38,663 bases of DNA from positions 1-38,663 of the forward strand of contig DHFP01000089.1 of NCBI GenBank assembly GCA_002402315.1, written 5' to 3'. Numbering within the stretch: position 1 is the stretch's first letter; each line of letters opens with the position of its first letter. Below the pieces are notes generated by a model. That model made no database searches, had not been told where the DNA came from, and saw nothing but the letters and a program-made list of their open reading frames with translations. This document shows, in pieces, positions 1 to 6,142 of the stretch. The translations under genes were made by a program, and so were the position numbers. Source of the DNA: Clostridiales bacterium UBA4821 (GTDB lineage Bacteria; Bacillota; Clostridia; Acetivibrionales; UBA4821).

Positions 1-155
1 AAATCATACTTTTCTATTGACATTCCTAAGCATAGACGTTCCCAAGCTCTATCATTTATAAAATCACGCCTATTAAATTCCACGCCTTCGGGAATTCCAG
101 GTACATCGACTACACGTGGAACATCATCTACTACTAACTTACGACTTCTACTCAT
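1..155 (-). CDS. Hypothetical protein, 3' end outside window
   Basis: Fifty-one codons are visible, starting MSRSRKLVVDDVPRVVDVPG; the gene runs off the left edge. The ATG overlaps the TGA of the upstream gene as ATGA (152-155), so translation is probably coupled. The visible part is charged, with no signal peptide or membrane segment. I do not recognise the family. It is the last visible gene of the leftward operon. Confidence 0.7.
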   Translation of the reverse strand, partial: MSRSRKLVVDDVPRVVDVPGIPEGVEFNRRDFINDRAWERLCLGMSIEKYD

Positions 156-493
156 TTTTTAAATGCCAATTCTCCAGTATCCGCTGATAGTTCAGCTTGA
201 GCTTGTAAAATATCACCGACTTCCTCACGCCACTTACCATTGAGCGCAAGATGATTACGTGATTTAATGTATAACCATTGCTGGCTCAAGAACGGATATT
301 TCCTACTAGGATTAAGAGCTTCTGTTTGTAACTCCAACATGGTAATATGAGGCATCTCACGCAAGGAAAAGCGTGAGCGTGCCATCCTTGTATCTAAATC
401 CTCTGCCACCTCTCCTAAATAATTGATAGCATCGGACTTGGCAGCCCGTTCATCATCAAATGGATTTGGTTGTTTTTCATCCTTCTTATACAT
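152..493 (-). CDS. Hypothetical soluble protein, 113 aa
   Basis: A charged, probably helical protein with an Asp/Glu/Lys-rich N-terminus (MYKKDEKQPNPFDDERAAKS). There is no membrane segment, cysteine motif or recognised domain. The ATG follows a GGAGGATAAAG ribosome site and the stop overlaps the next gene's start. It lies between a two-TM protein and a truncated hypothetical gene. No function can be assigned. Confidence 0.7.
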   Translation of the reverse strand: MYKKDEKQPNPFDDERAAKSDAINYLGEVAEDLDTRMARSRFSLREMPHITMLELQTEALNPSRKYPFLSQQWLYIKSRNHLALNGKWREEVGDILQAQAELSADTGELAFKK

Positions 494-505
494 CTTTATC
501 CTCCT

Positions 506-1108
506 CTAAGGAAATCTCGATACCATATAGCCATAGCTCATGTATGCAAAGTAGCAGGCTACACCTGCCAATAAACAAGCACCAATTGAGCCATATACAG
601 CCCACGGCATATTCTTAACAAACTTTGAAATCTGTGTGATTTCAGACCAGAATGTTTTTTGCATCTCCAAAGCTGATTTCTGAAATGACTCATTTGCTGC
701 CGTCTGAATCATATATGCAGTTATTTCTACCTGTTTTTTATTTTCGACCCACTTTTCAGGATTTGTTGAAACTTTAGGTACAGGATTATTCTCCATCCAT
801 ACCGAACGCCTTACTTTTACCTGTAGGAATTTCGGCTTTCCAGGTGGATACATAAAATCATATGAGCAATCATTATCAATAAAATAAACTCCTATCTCAT
901 GCCCCTTCGGGGCTTCAACCTGTCCTCTTTCCTCTTTACATAGCATACCATAAGAATAGCCAGACTTGGAAAAAAATTCACCCCATACACAATGTTCTGA
1001 TTCCTTGGCATACTTCCAGCGCATAAAAAATGCCCACACCATAATACCAAGAATAATTACCATAAAATATGGTAATGAAGATAGAAGCCCTCCTAAACTT
1101 AAATCCAT
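506..1108 (-). CDS. Two-TM membrane protein, 200 aa
   Basis: Hydrophobic segments lie at about residues 9-29 (SLPYFMVIILGIMVWAFF) and 168-192 (WAVYGSIGACLLAGVACYFA). Between them is a roughly 130-residue polar domain that includes a cysteine-containing stretch. The ATG follows GGAGTAAATA. The arrangement suits a protein anchored at both ends with one sizeable domain on one side. The neighbour at 1118-1642 is also membrane-anchored, so the pair may work together at a membrane; this is inferred only from adjacency. Confidence 0.75.
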   Translation of the reverse strand: MDLSLGGLLSSLPYFMVIILGIMVWAFFMRWKYAKESEHCVWGEFFSKSGYSYGMLCKEERGQVEAPKGHEIGVYFIDNDCSYDFMYPPGKPKFLQVKVRRSVWMENNPVPKVSTNPEKWVENKKQVEITAYMIQTAANESFQKSALEMQKTFWSEITQISKFVKNMPWAVYGSIGACLLAGVACYFAYMSYGYMVSRFP

Positions 1109-1117
1109 TATTTACTC

Positions 1118-1642
1118 CTAAAAACTGTATCCTAGGCTTAATAGATACATAACATAAATAGCATACAAAATAAGGATAACTAAAAGCACCATCCCAATAC
1201 GTTTTTTAGTTAAAATAGGCTGCTTGAATTTTTTGGGTTCAGTTTGATGAGCATATTGCTGCTGATACGGTTGTTCAGGTTCATTTTTTCTCTTTAAAGA
1301 CGGCCCTCTTAATACAGGTATCGGGACGGGGCCTTCTTTTTTCTCGGAATATTGATTCCATAATGATTCAAACCCTAAAATAAGAGAGGCACGCTCACAT
1401 TCAATCCGATTATCCTGATGACACTCTAAAATATGCTTTGCCCTATCCTGTAAATTCGCAAACCACACTTCCTCTGTGTTATAAAGCATATGATCTGGTT
1501 GTGTCCCACATAAATGACATCGCCTATACTCTCCGTGTTCATATTCATATTTGGCATGATGTCCTCGTGGTTGTTGTATCGGTTGAGTAAGCGGCGTACC
1601 ATTCTCATCCTTTTCAGGGATTGATGATGATTGTTTTGGCAT
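1118..1642 (-). CDS. Tail-anchored protein with zinc-finger-like motif, 174 aa
   Basis: Residues about 42-75 hold CHLCGTQPDH followed by HILECHQDN, a C-x2-C ... H-x3-C-H arrangement that could bind zinc. A Gln/Pro/Lys-rich linker follows. The last 25 residues form one hydrophobic helix (RIGMVLLVILILYAIYVMYL), so the protein is probably tail-anchored with its finger in the cytoplasm. A DNA- or RNA-tethering role is possible but unproven. It sits directly upstream of the two-TM protein. Confidence 0.7.
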   Translation of the reverse strand: MPKQSSSIPEKDENGTPLTQPIQQPRGHHAKYEYEHGEYRRCHLCGTQPDHMLYNTEEVWFANLQDRAKHILECHQDNRIECERASLILGFESLWNQYSEKKEGPVPIPVLRGPSLKRKNEPEQPYQQQYAHQTEPKKFKQPILTKKRIGMVLLVILILYAIYVMYLLSLGYSF

Positions 1643-1693
1643 TTAATTATTCTCCCCTATATTTAACTCCCTTGTGGTAGCAAACAACTACCA

Positions 1694-1975
1694 TTAATCA
1701 AAAACACCTTTAACTACATCCTCTTTTTTAGATTTCTTGGCTTTTATAGGGCGTAAGGCAAGCCCCATACTTCCTGTTTTTTGCGCCATCTCATATTTGA
1801 ACATTTTTTTGGCTTCTGACAATTGTACCGTTCTATAACGGCGAAATTCAGGTACACCGTCTATATCTTTAATTTTCGCAATAGCTTCCTGTGCATCTGA
1901 TTCTGTATTATGCGGGCCTGATGCCACAGGAATACCATTGGAGATAGCGAATACATACCATCTGTATACTCTCAT
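1694..1975 (-). CDS. Hypothetical protein, 93 aa, probably from a leaderless mRNA
   Basis: Begins MRVYRWYVFAISNGIPVASG and ends Lys-rich. The fold is not recognised; the N-terminal half reads as a small beta/alpha domain. There is no Shine-Dalgarno sequence. A TTGACA-17-TATACT promoter ends at 1984, which puts the predicted transcript start within about 2 bases of the ATG at 1975. It is the first gene of the 1-1975 transcription unit. Confidence 0.7.
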   Translation of the reverse strand: MRVYRWYVFAISNGIPVASGPHNTESDAQEAIAKIKDIDGVPEFRRYRTVQLSEAKKMFKYEMAQKTGSMGLALRPIKAKKSKKEDVVKGVFD

Positions 1976-1983
1976 TAAAATTG

Positions 1984-2012
1984 AGTATAGTTAATGATTA
2001 CAAAGCTGTCAA
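1984..2012 (-). promoter_or_regulatory. Sigma-70-type promoter driving the 1975 to 1 operon
   Basis: Read on the minus strand, TTGACA (2012-2007), a 17-bp spacer and TATACT (1989-1984). The -35 box is preceded directly by ACCTA, as at two other strong promoters here. Just upstream is a GTTATAAC palindrome (2027-2034). The next ATG lies about 9 nt past the -10 box. Confidence 0.75.
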
Positions 2013-2027
2013 TAGGTATATAACTTG

Positions 2028-2348
2028 TTATAACAGATTATTTTCCCTACAATACCGCCAAAACCCCGTTGTATTCTTGATTTTATCTTTAGTGATTTTA
2101 GGCTCTCTCTTTTCCGCATCTCGATGAGAATATCTATCACCATTTGCCCACCTCATAATTTCCACTTTCTCATGCTTTAGCATACCATTTTTAACTGTTT
2201 TCAGTTTCCTTTTACGTAAAATCGGGTCAAGTTTTATTGTAGCATATACATCTGTACCCTTGCCTTTAGGTTGTACGGCTACATACTTACAAGGTTCTCG
2301 GCCTACACGAGACTTCTTATAATATACTATCTTTTTATGAAGTTTCAT
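2028..2348 (-). CDS. Small basic hypothetical protein, 106 aa
   Basis: Lys/Arg-rich (begins MKLHKKIVYYKKSRVGREPC), with an isolated Cys and a C-terminal segment GFWRYCRENNLL. There is no membrane helix. Its charge suggests nucleic-acid binding, which is inference. It is the last gene of the tightly packed 4543-2028 operon; the 1984-2012 promoter for the next unit lies just past its stop codon. Confidence 0.65.
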   Translation of the reverse strand: MKLHKKIVYYKKSRVGREPCKYVAVQPKGKGTDVYATIKLDPILRKRKLKTVKNGMLKHEKVEIMRWANGDRYSHRDAEKREPKITKDKIKNTTGFWRYCRENNLL

Positions 2349-2353
2349 GTATT

Positions 2354-2638
2354 CTACTTACGCCTGCAACTTTTCTTTTTTAGAGCCTTTGCAGTCTTAG
2401 TTCTACGTACTACTCGCTTCTTAGACGATACTGACCAAGTACCTCTTTTAACCCATCCGCTTCTCACCAATTTATCATATTCCTTACTTCCTATTTTCTT
2501 AACCTTAAAATTACTGTGTGATGGTACACGAGCAACTTGTGTATTTAATGCATCACCAACTGAACTAGCAAATATTCTATACTTATACCTTTTCCCATCA
2601 CCCGCTTTATAACTTACTTCATATAAGGTATTGCCCAT
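2354..2638 (-). CDS. Small basic protein with GTWSVSS C-terminal motif, 94 aa
   Basis: The N-terminal 60 residues read as a compact domain (MGNTLYEVSYKAGDGKRYKY). The C-terminus is a Lys/Arg tail containing GTWSVSSKKRVV and ending SCRRK. The same tail ends the next upstream protein (2642-2842), and the two genes share a near-identical 33-bp DNA segment. A nucleic-acid-binding or packaging tail is plausible, but no family is recognised. Confidence 0.65.
   Translation of the reverse strand: MGNTLYEVSYKAGDGKRYKYRIFASSVGDALNTQVARVPSHSNFKVKKIGSKEYDKLVRSGWVKRGTWSVSSKKRVVRRTKTAKALKKKSCRRK
2412..2444. repeat. 33-bp direct repeat, copy 1 (GTWSVSS tail)
   Basis: The 33 bases here match 2682-2714 at 32 positions; the difference is T at 2422 against G at 2692. 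The repeat encodes the GTWSVSS-K/Q-KRVV tail in two neighbouring genes, in the same frame. Near-identity at DNA level suggests recent duplication or gene conversion of only this tail. Confidence 0.85.
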
Positions 2639-2641
2639 ATC

Positions 2642-2842
2642 TTACTTCCTCCTACAAGTCTTTTTAGTTGTTTTCTTTACCACTCGCTTCTGAGACGATA
2701 CTGACCAAGTACCTAATTTCTTTTTATTTAATTTCCAAAATCTATCCGTACTTTTACAATGTTTTTGTGCTTGCCTTACTCTTTTCCTTGCATATTTAAC
2801 ACTTGTTTTATCACGTTTAGCTATATCTTTAATTCTTGACAT
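2642..2842 (-). CDS. Small basic protein sharing the GTWSVSS tail, 66 aa
   Basis: About 35 percent Lys/Arg, begins MSRIKDIAKRDKTSVKYARK and ends with GTWSVSSQKRVV plus a TCRRK terminus. The tail matches that of the downstream gene (2354-2638), while the N-terminal parts differ. It looks like a partial duplicate or a second protein given the same tail. A histone-like or virion-DNA-binding role is inference from composition. Confidence 0.65.
   Translation of the reverse strand: MSRIKDIAKRDKTSVKYARKRVRQAQKHCKSTDRFWKLNKKKLGTWSVSSQKRVVKKTTKKTCRRK
2682..2714. repeat. 33-bp direct repeat, copy 2 (GTWSVSS tail)
   Basis: Partner of 2412-2444, with one mismatch in 33 bases, inside the 3' end of the 66-residue basic protein gene. 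Confidence 0.85.
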
Positions 2843-2857
2843 ATAGTTACCCTCCCC

Positions 2858-3088
2858 TTAATAATCTTGCCGAAACCACACATCTGTATCAACCCAGAAG
2901 TTCTTAGGCTTTTTGCCCGTCTTTTTCTTTTCTTCTTCTTCAGCGCCCCCATACATTATATCCCATGTACCTCTCTTTTTACGCCCACGCTTTGGCTTGC
3001 CAAATACATTCTTTGGCTTACCCAAGACCATCCGCTTAAACTCTTTTTGTATCTCCTTTTCCTTTTTTGATACTTTTGTTTTAGTCAT
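2858..3088 (-). CDS. Small basic protein, 76 aa
   Basis: Lys-rich, with KPKRGRKKRGTWDIMYGG in the middle; the RGTW tetrapeptide echoes the GTW motif of the two downstream proteins. An acidic/lysine block (GAEEEEKKKTGKKPKNFW) follows. No known domain. The start overlaps the stop of the upstream gene as ATGA (3085-3088). Confidence 0.65.
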   Translation of the reverse strand: MTKTKVSKKEKEIQKEFKRMVLGKPKNVFGKPKRGRKKRGTWDIMYGGAEEEEKKKTGKKPKNFWVDTDVWFRQDY

Positions 3089-3375
3089 TTTCTCTTCTCC
3101 TTTTCAGTGGCTATTGCATGAGCTTTCCAGTAAGGCATCCGCTTCTTTTCCATAAGATTCATCTCTACTAACTCATGCTTTAGTGTCCTATATTTAGTCT
3201 TGGAACACAGGTTTTTATCTATCCAAATAGTCTTATCCTTTAATTTACGGAAGCCTAACTTTTTAGCAGCCTCATCATTCATTCCAGCATAATCAAGTAT
3301 AGAACGATGTCTTACTTCCTTTACTTTTATTCCCTTTCCCTTACATTCATTCTTTAATCTACTATAATCACTCAT
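3085..3375 (-). CDS. Possible zincin-like small protein (HELVE), 96 aa
   Basis: Residues about 66-90 read KYRTLKHELVEMNLMEKK and then YWKAHAIATEKE. An HE-x2-E core followed by AH-x2-A-x3-E resembles short zincin-like proteins encoded by mobile elements. The usual HExxH second histidine is replaced, so catalysis is doubtful. The N-terminal half is Lys-rich. It is translationally coupled on both sides (ATGA overlaps). Confidence 0.6.
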   Translation of the reverse strand: MSDYSRLKNECKGKGIKVKEVRHRSILDYAGMNDEAAKKLGFRKLKDKTIWIDKNLCSKTKYRTLKHELVEMNLMEKKRMPYWKAHAIATEKEKRK

Positions 3376-3563
3376 TTATATTTCCTTTGATTAGCCCGCT
3401 TTGTTGCTATGCTTTTCTGTACTGATTTCTTAAATTCCTTTGGGTGCTTCTGCTTACGATGATGCCACAGCCATTCCTGCCTTTCACCCATCGTACCATG
3501 TTCTCTCAGTTTACGAGGGGCTTGCTCACCACATATTCTACACCCAAAAGTTTTATATGGCAT
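3372..3563 (-). CDS. Zinc-finger protein, 63 aa
   Basis: Begins MPYKTFGCRICGEQAPRKLR; C-x2-C, then HGTMGERQEWLWHHRKQKH, gives a C2H2-type finger with a long loop. The rest is basic. Probably a sequence-specific or structural DNA-binding micro-protein. Its ATG lies 3 nt after the stop of the gene at 3566-3817, and its stop overlaps the HELVE gene. Confidence 0.7.
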   Translation of the reverse strand: MPYKTFGCRICGEQAPRKLREHGTMGERQEWLWHHRKQKHPKEFKKSVQKSIATKRANQRKYK

Positions 3564-3565
3564 TG

Positions 3566-3817
3566 TTACTTCCTTTTCTTGTTGTATAGATTATAAAAAT
3601 ACTTGGCATCCTCAGCCATAATTTTATGAGCCTTCGGATTTTTCCTTTTATTCACATTCGCTACATACTGGAGAGAACGAGCCGTTGCCAGAACATCACC
3701 ACCTCTACTTTTAAGAGCTACCCTACGCCTTGTTGTTGCGGGTTCATCAATATGATATTCAGCCTTATTCGTGGCTAATCGCTTACCTGGGGCAAACCAC
3801 CTATTAACCTTTTTCAT
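3566..3817 (-). CDS. Small basic protein, paralogue of 30477-30683, 83 aa
   Basis: The C-terminal half (RRRVALKSRGGD ... SLQY ... MAEDAKYFYNLYNKK) aligns with the protein at 30477-30683 (RRRAVLSFKKGD ... SIQY ... AADAEYFRARAKR). A shared RRR, GD, QY and DA-YF pattern over about 50 residues supports homology across two operons. Function unknown; the charge suggests nucleic-acid contact. Confidence 0.65.
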   Translation of the reverse strand: MKKVNRWFAPGKRLATNKAEYHIDEPATTRRRVALKSRGGDVLATARSLQYVANVNKRKNPKAHKIMAEDAKYFYNLYNKKRK

Positions 3818-3819
3818 GT

Positions 3820-4038
3820 TTAACCCCCATATCTCTTGTAATAACCCCGCCTTGCTGTACTATGATATTGTTTAGCTATCTGCGCTCTATCCCAGCAGTT
3901 ATTATGATAATACCTACCTTGTCTCTTAAATCCTGCCGTAGATGTCCAGATGCCCTTATGACAGAAAGCACAAATATGCAGGGGCTTCCTATGCTTCCAT
4001 GCCTTTTGAATTGCCTTACTTCTTACTGTACTTGTCAT
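3820..4038 (-). CDS. LIM/ribbon-like zinc protein, 72 aa
   Basis: CAFCHKGIW followed about 15 residues later by YYHNNCWDRA gives a C-x2-C ... H-x2-C site, like half of a LIM or PARP-type finger. The flanks are Arg/Lys-rich and the tail is RRGYYKRYGG. Likely a nucleic-acid-binding micro-protein. It has 2-nt spacing to the next gene. Confidence 0.65.
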   Translation of the reverse strand: MTSTVRSKAIQKAWKHRKPLHICAFCHKGIWTSTAGFKRQGRYYHNNCWDRAQIAKQYHSTARRGYYKRYGG

Positions 4039-4048
4039 TTTAAATCAC

Positions 4049-4186
4049 CTACCATTTAGCCATTTTAGATGCCCTATTTAAGAAATTCTTACCTTCTTTT
4101 TCACCATTCCCTTTACCAAAGGAAAATGGATTCTTATAAGGATTAGACTTACGCTTTATTGATTTACGTTTTATCTGTCTTTTCAT
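4049..4186 (-). CDS. Basic micro-protein, 45 aa
   Basis: Translates as MKRQIKRKSIKRKSNPYKNP and continues through a Gly/Lys stretch to MAKW and a TAG stop. About one third is Lys/Arg. The ATG lies 4 nt past the stop of the upstream gene at 4191. It fits the operon's packing and composition, although a 45-codon frame alone is weak evidence. Confidence 0.55.
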   Translation of the reverse strand: MKRQIKRKSIKRKSNPYKNPFSFGKGNGEKEGKNFLNRASKMAKW

Positions 4187-4190
4187 ATTC

Positions 4191-4343
4191 TTATCCCTTT
4201 ACAAATTTAGATAGCTTATGCCCTTTCGGACACAGTGCCTTTGCCATCTTCCTATTACCGCCTCTACCTTTTATAGTCTCATACTTTACTTTGGTGTCAG
4301 GCACATCCACATACTTCTTTTCAGTTAGACAATAGAATCTCAT
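4191..4343 (-). CDS. DUF5679-like small protein, 50 aa
   Basis: MRFYCLTEKKYVDVPDTKVK, then a GRGGNRK segment, ALCPKGHKL and a basic end. Spacing and core (Y-C ... KGRGGNRK ... C-P ... HKL) resemble the DUF5679 family of roughly 45-residue zinc-knuckle proteins, which usually have two C-x2-C pairs; here each pair has lost one Cys. The ATG overlaps the TGA of the upstream gene. Confidence 0.6.
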   Translation of the reverse strand: MRFYCLTEKKYVDVPDTKVKYETIKGRGGNRKMAKALCPKGHKLSKFVKG

Positions 4344-4537
4344 TTTCTTGTAGTCCTCCTTTTGTTACAACTCATGTAATTTTTGCGATGACAGTTCGGG
4401 CACGTCTTGGGAACATTTGTTCTCGGTATCCACTCATTACCACAGTAACAACAACGATACATAGGTAATACACTCACAGGCTTCGACTGTAACTGTACCG
4501 CCAACGGCACTTTTTTGACTTCTTTTTTAGTTGCCAT
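4340..4537 (-). CDS. Zinc-ribbon protein, 65 aa
   Basis: YRCCYCGNEWIPRTNVPKTC followed by PNCHRKNY is a classic C-x2-C ... C-x2-C ribbon. Three ATGs are in frame (4543, 4540, 4537). The AAGGAG site at 4545-4550 is 7 nt from the third but only 1 nt from the first, so I chose 4537. First gene of the leftward operon transcribed from 4606-4635; possibly a regulator of the nearby control region. Confidence 0.75.
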   Translation of the reverse strand: MATKKEVKKVPLAVQLQSKPVSVLPMYRCCYCGNEWIPRTNVPKTCPNCHRKNYMSCNKRRTTRK

Positions 4538-4572
4538 CATCATACTCCTTTTTATATTTACTTACGCTCGAT

Positions 4573-4587
4573 TTATCATTATGATAA
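4573..4587. promoter_or_regulatory. 15-bp palindrome, likely operator in 5' leader
   Basis: TTATCAT-T-ATGATAA, a perfect 7-bp inverted repeat between the minus-strand promoter and its first gene. Could be an operator for a small regulator. Confidence 0.5.
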
Positions 4588-4605
4588 TCAAGATTTCATA
4601 CTTAT

Positions 4606-4642
4606 ATAATAGAATACTGAATTTATAATTGTCAAGTATTCT
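4606..4642 (-). promoter_or_regulatory. Promoter of leftward small-protein operon with overlapping operator
   Basis: On the minus strand: TTGACA (4635-4630), 18-bp spacer, TATTAT (4611-4606). A perfect 8-bp inverted repeat, AGAATACT (4611-4618) and AGTATTCT (4635-4642), brackets the spacer and touches both boxes, as an autoregulatory operator would. Confidence 0.75.
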
Positions 4643-4685
4643 GTATTATGATGATAATAATACTAATGCCTAAAAGGGAGCGCTG

Positions 4686-5528
4686 CGACCTAAATAGAAT
4701 AGGTCGTTATTGGGCATGATGATAATAAAGCTATTTCACTCTCCCTATAAATACGCCAGTCTGATTAGGCCAACCCGAACCAACTGACCTATTCCACGCT
4801 CTCATTATTGGGTCGGTAGGGTAGGGTAGAGTAGTATAGCGTATCCGAAGCTACAGCATGACCTATCCGAAGCTACGGCATAACAATCAGCAAATCTGCT
4901 AAATATGACCTAAATATAGCGACCTATTCAATGACTATACAGGATTAAGAGTAAATCGACCTATACAAGGCTAAAATCGACCTATACAAAGCTAACTATC
5001 GACCTAAATTAGCTCATTAAACGACCTAAAGCTATATGACCATCGACCTATTACAGCACCACAATCGACCTATTGCAATTGATATCACACGGCAATATCG
5101 ACCCATATCAGACAGTATGACAAAGCCATATCGACCTATGTTTAATGGCATAGTACAGCATAGACGACCTATACCAAACACCATAAAATAACGCCATCGA
5201 CCTATTATATCGAATACGTAAATAGCCAATGCGACCTAATAGTACATATATTCTAAACACACTTGTATTAAGAACATTCGACCTATTTTAGCTCATATAT
5301 TCTATGTACAAGCGTACTACTCGATATAAGTCGCACACGACCAATTTTAACATTATGTATAGTCATATATGTTTTGGATTAACTAAAATTCTGAACGTAA
5401 GTTAAATATGATTTACTGGAATTTAACCATAGCGGTATAACTGTATGCCAAACTGCTATAATGACCTAATTTTAGCAAAATAGACGCCATTTTAACGATT
5501 TATACGTAAATACCTATTTATGACCTAT
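4686..5528. repeat. Phased CGACCTA iteron array, candidate replication origin
   Basis: This gene-free region (4544-5677) holds 13 exact direct CGACCTA copies starting at 4686, 4920, 4957, 4978, 5000, 5022, 5044, 5066, 5132, 5165, 5198, 5232 and 5279. There is one inverted copy (4700-4706, a mirror pair with 4686), GACCTA-only copies at 4786, 4860, 4907, 5463 and 5522, and near-copies at 5099 (CGACCCA) and 5338 (CGACCAA). From 4957 start-to-start spacing is 21, 22, 22, 22, 22, then 33, 33, 33, 33, 34, i.e. two and then three helical turns. Sequence between copies is unrelated. Phased direct repeats between divergent operons fit an iteron origin or a multi-site operator; the binding protein is unknown. 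Confidence 0.8.
4842..4881. repeat. Short tandem repeat TATCCGAAGCTAC
   Basis: TATCCGAAGCTAC(A/G)GCAT occurs twice about 22 bp apart, at 4842 and 4864, with a GACCTA element in the junction. It extends the 22-bp periodicity of the iteron array upstream. Confidence 0.65.
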
Positions 5529-5596
5529 GACCATATATAATATATAAGGTATAGAGGGAATTCTATAAAACTTTCCTAAAATTCCATAAATACCTA

Positions 5597-5626
5597 TTGA
5601 CAAATTGCCAAAAGTATGCTTATAAT
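5597..5626 (+). promoter_or_regulatory. Promoter of rightward accessory operon
   Basis: TTGACA (5597-5602), 18-bp spacer, TATAAT (5621-5626). TACCTA lies directly upstream of the -35. The sequence from ATACCTATTGACA to TTATAAT is almost the same as the promoter at 8165-8194, so both are probably controlled together. The first gene starts 52 nt downstream. Confidence 0.85.
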
Positions 5627-5677
5627 GTGTTATAGCTTTAAGCAAGGCTGAAATAAAATAAACTGGAGGATACAACA

Positions 5678-6094
5678 ATGACACAACCAACATGTAAAAA
5701 ACGGATAGCAAACGAATACAAAGGCAGAATTAACGACTTACGTAAACTGTGGAACTTGTACAGTACCGATACAGAAGCCTATGATGACGAATTGGGGAAT
5801 TTTAACGAGTATGGTCTATCATTCGACTATGTAGCACCTGGGACATTTAAAGGACAGCGTAAAGGCTACTTTCAATATCTTTTATCCTATGGCGGGCCGA
5901 GCGATGAGTTTAGATTTTATACGGATGGCAATTTTAACATAACCAAAATCGAATACTGGTTTTTAGACTGGTTTGACGGTGCTAAAGTTATCGTTAAAGG
6001 TAACGAGTACAATTTACTTAGTGAAATATTTGACGATTTCAAGAGTATGGGACTCGTTGAAGATGCCTATTACAAGGCCGTTAAACAAGTGTAA
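5678..6094 (+). CDS. Conserved mobile-element hypothetical protein, 138 aa
   Basis: Central blocks NEYGLSFDYVAPGTF, LSYGGPSDEFRFY and IEYWFLDWFDGAKV are the hallmark of a conserved family that I recall from plasmids, integrative elements and phages; its biochemical role is, as far as I know, not established. Full length (about 130 residues), acidic, cytoplasmic. Its ribosome site is AACTGGAGG at 5661-5669. As the first gene after the iteron region it would be expressed early. Confidence 0.75.
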   Translation: MTQPTCKKRIANEYKGRINDLRKLWNLYSTDTEAYDDELGNFNEYGLSFDYVAPGTFKGQRKGYFQYLLSYGGPSDEFRFYTDGNFNITKIEYWFLDWFDGAKVIVKGNEYNLLSEIFDDFKSMGLVEDAYYKAVKQV

Positions 6095-6142
6095 TTCGTT
6101 TTGAACCAATACAAATAATAACCTATAAACTGGAGGCATTAT

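Noticed and set aside
2271..2612. 113-aa plus-strand hydrophobic frame
   Set aside because: Antisense of two Lys-rich genes; Leu/Phe-rich product is typical of complementing Lys codons.
4957..5285. CRISPR array
   Set aside because: The repeated unit is only 7-9 bases and the intervals are 15-27 bp and unequal in two blocks; there are no cas genes. Iterons explain it better.
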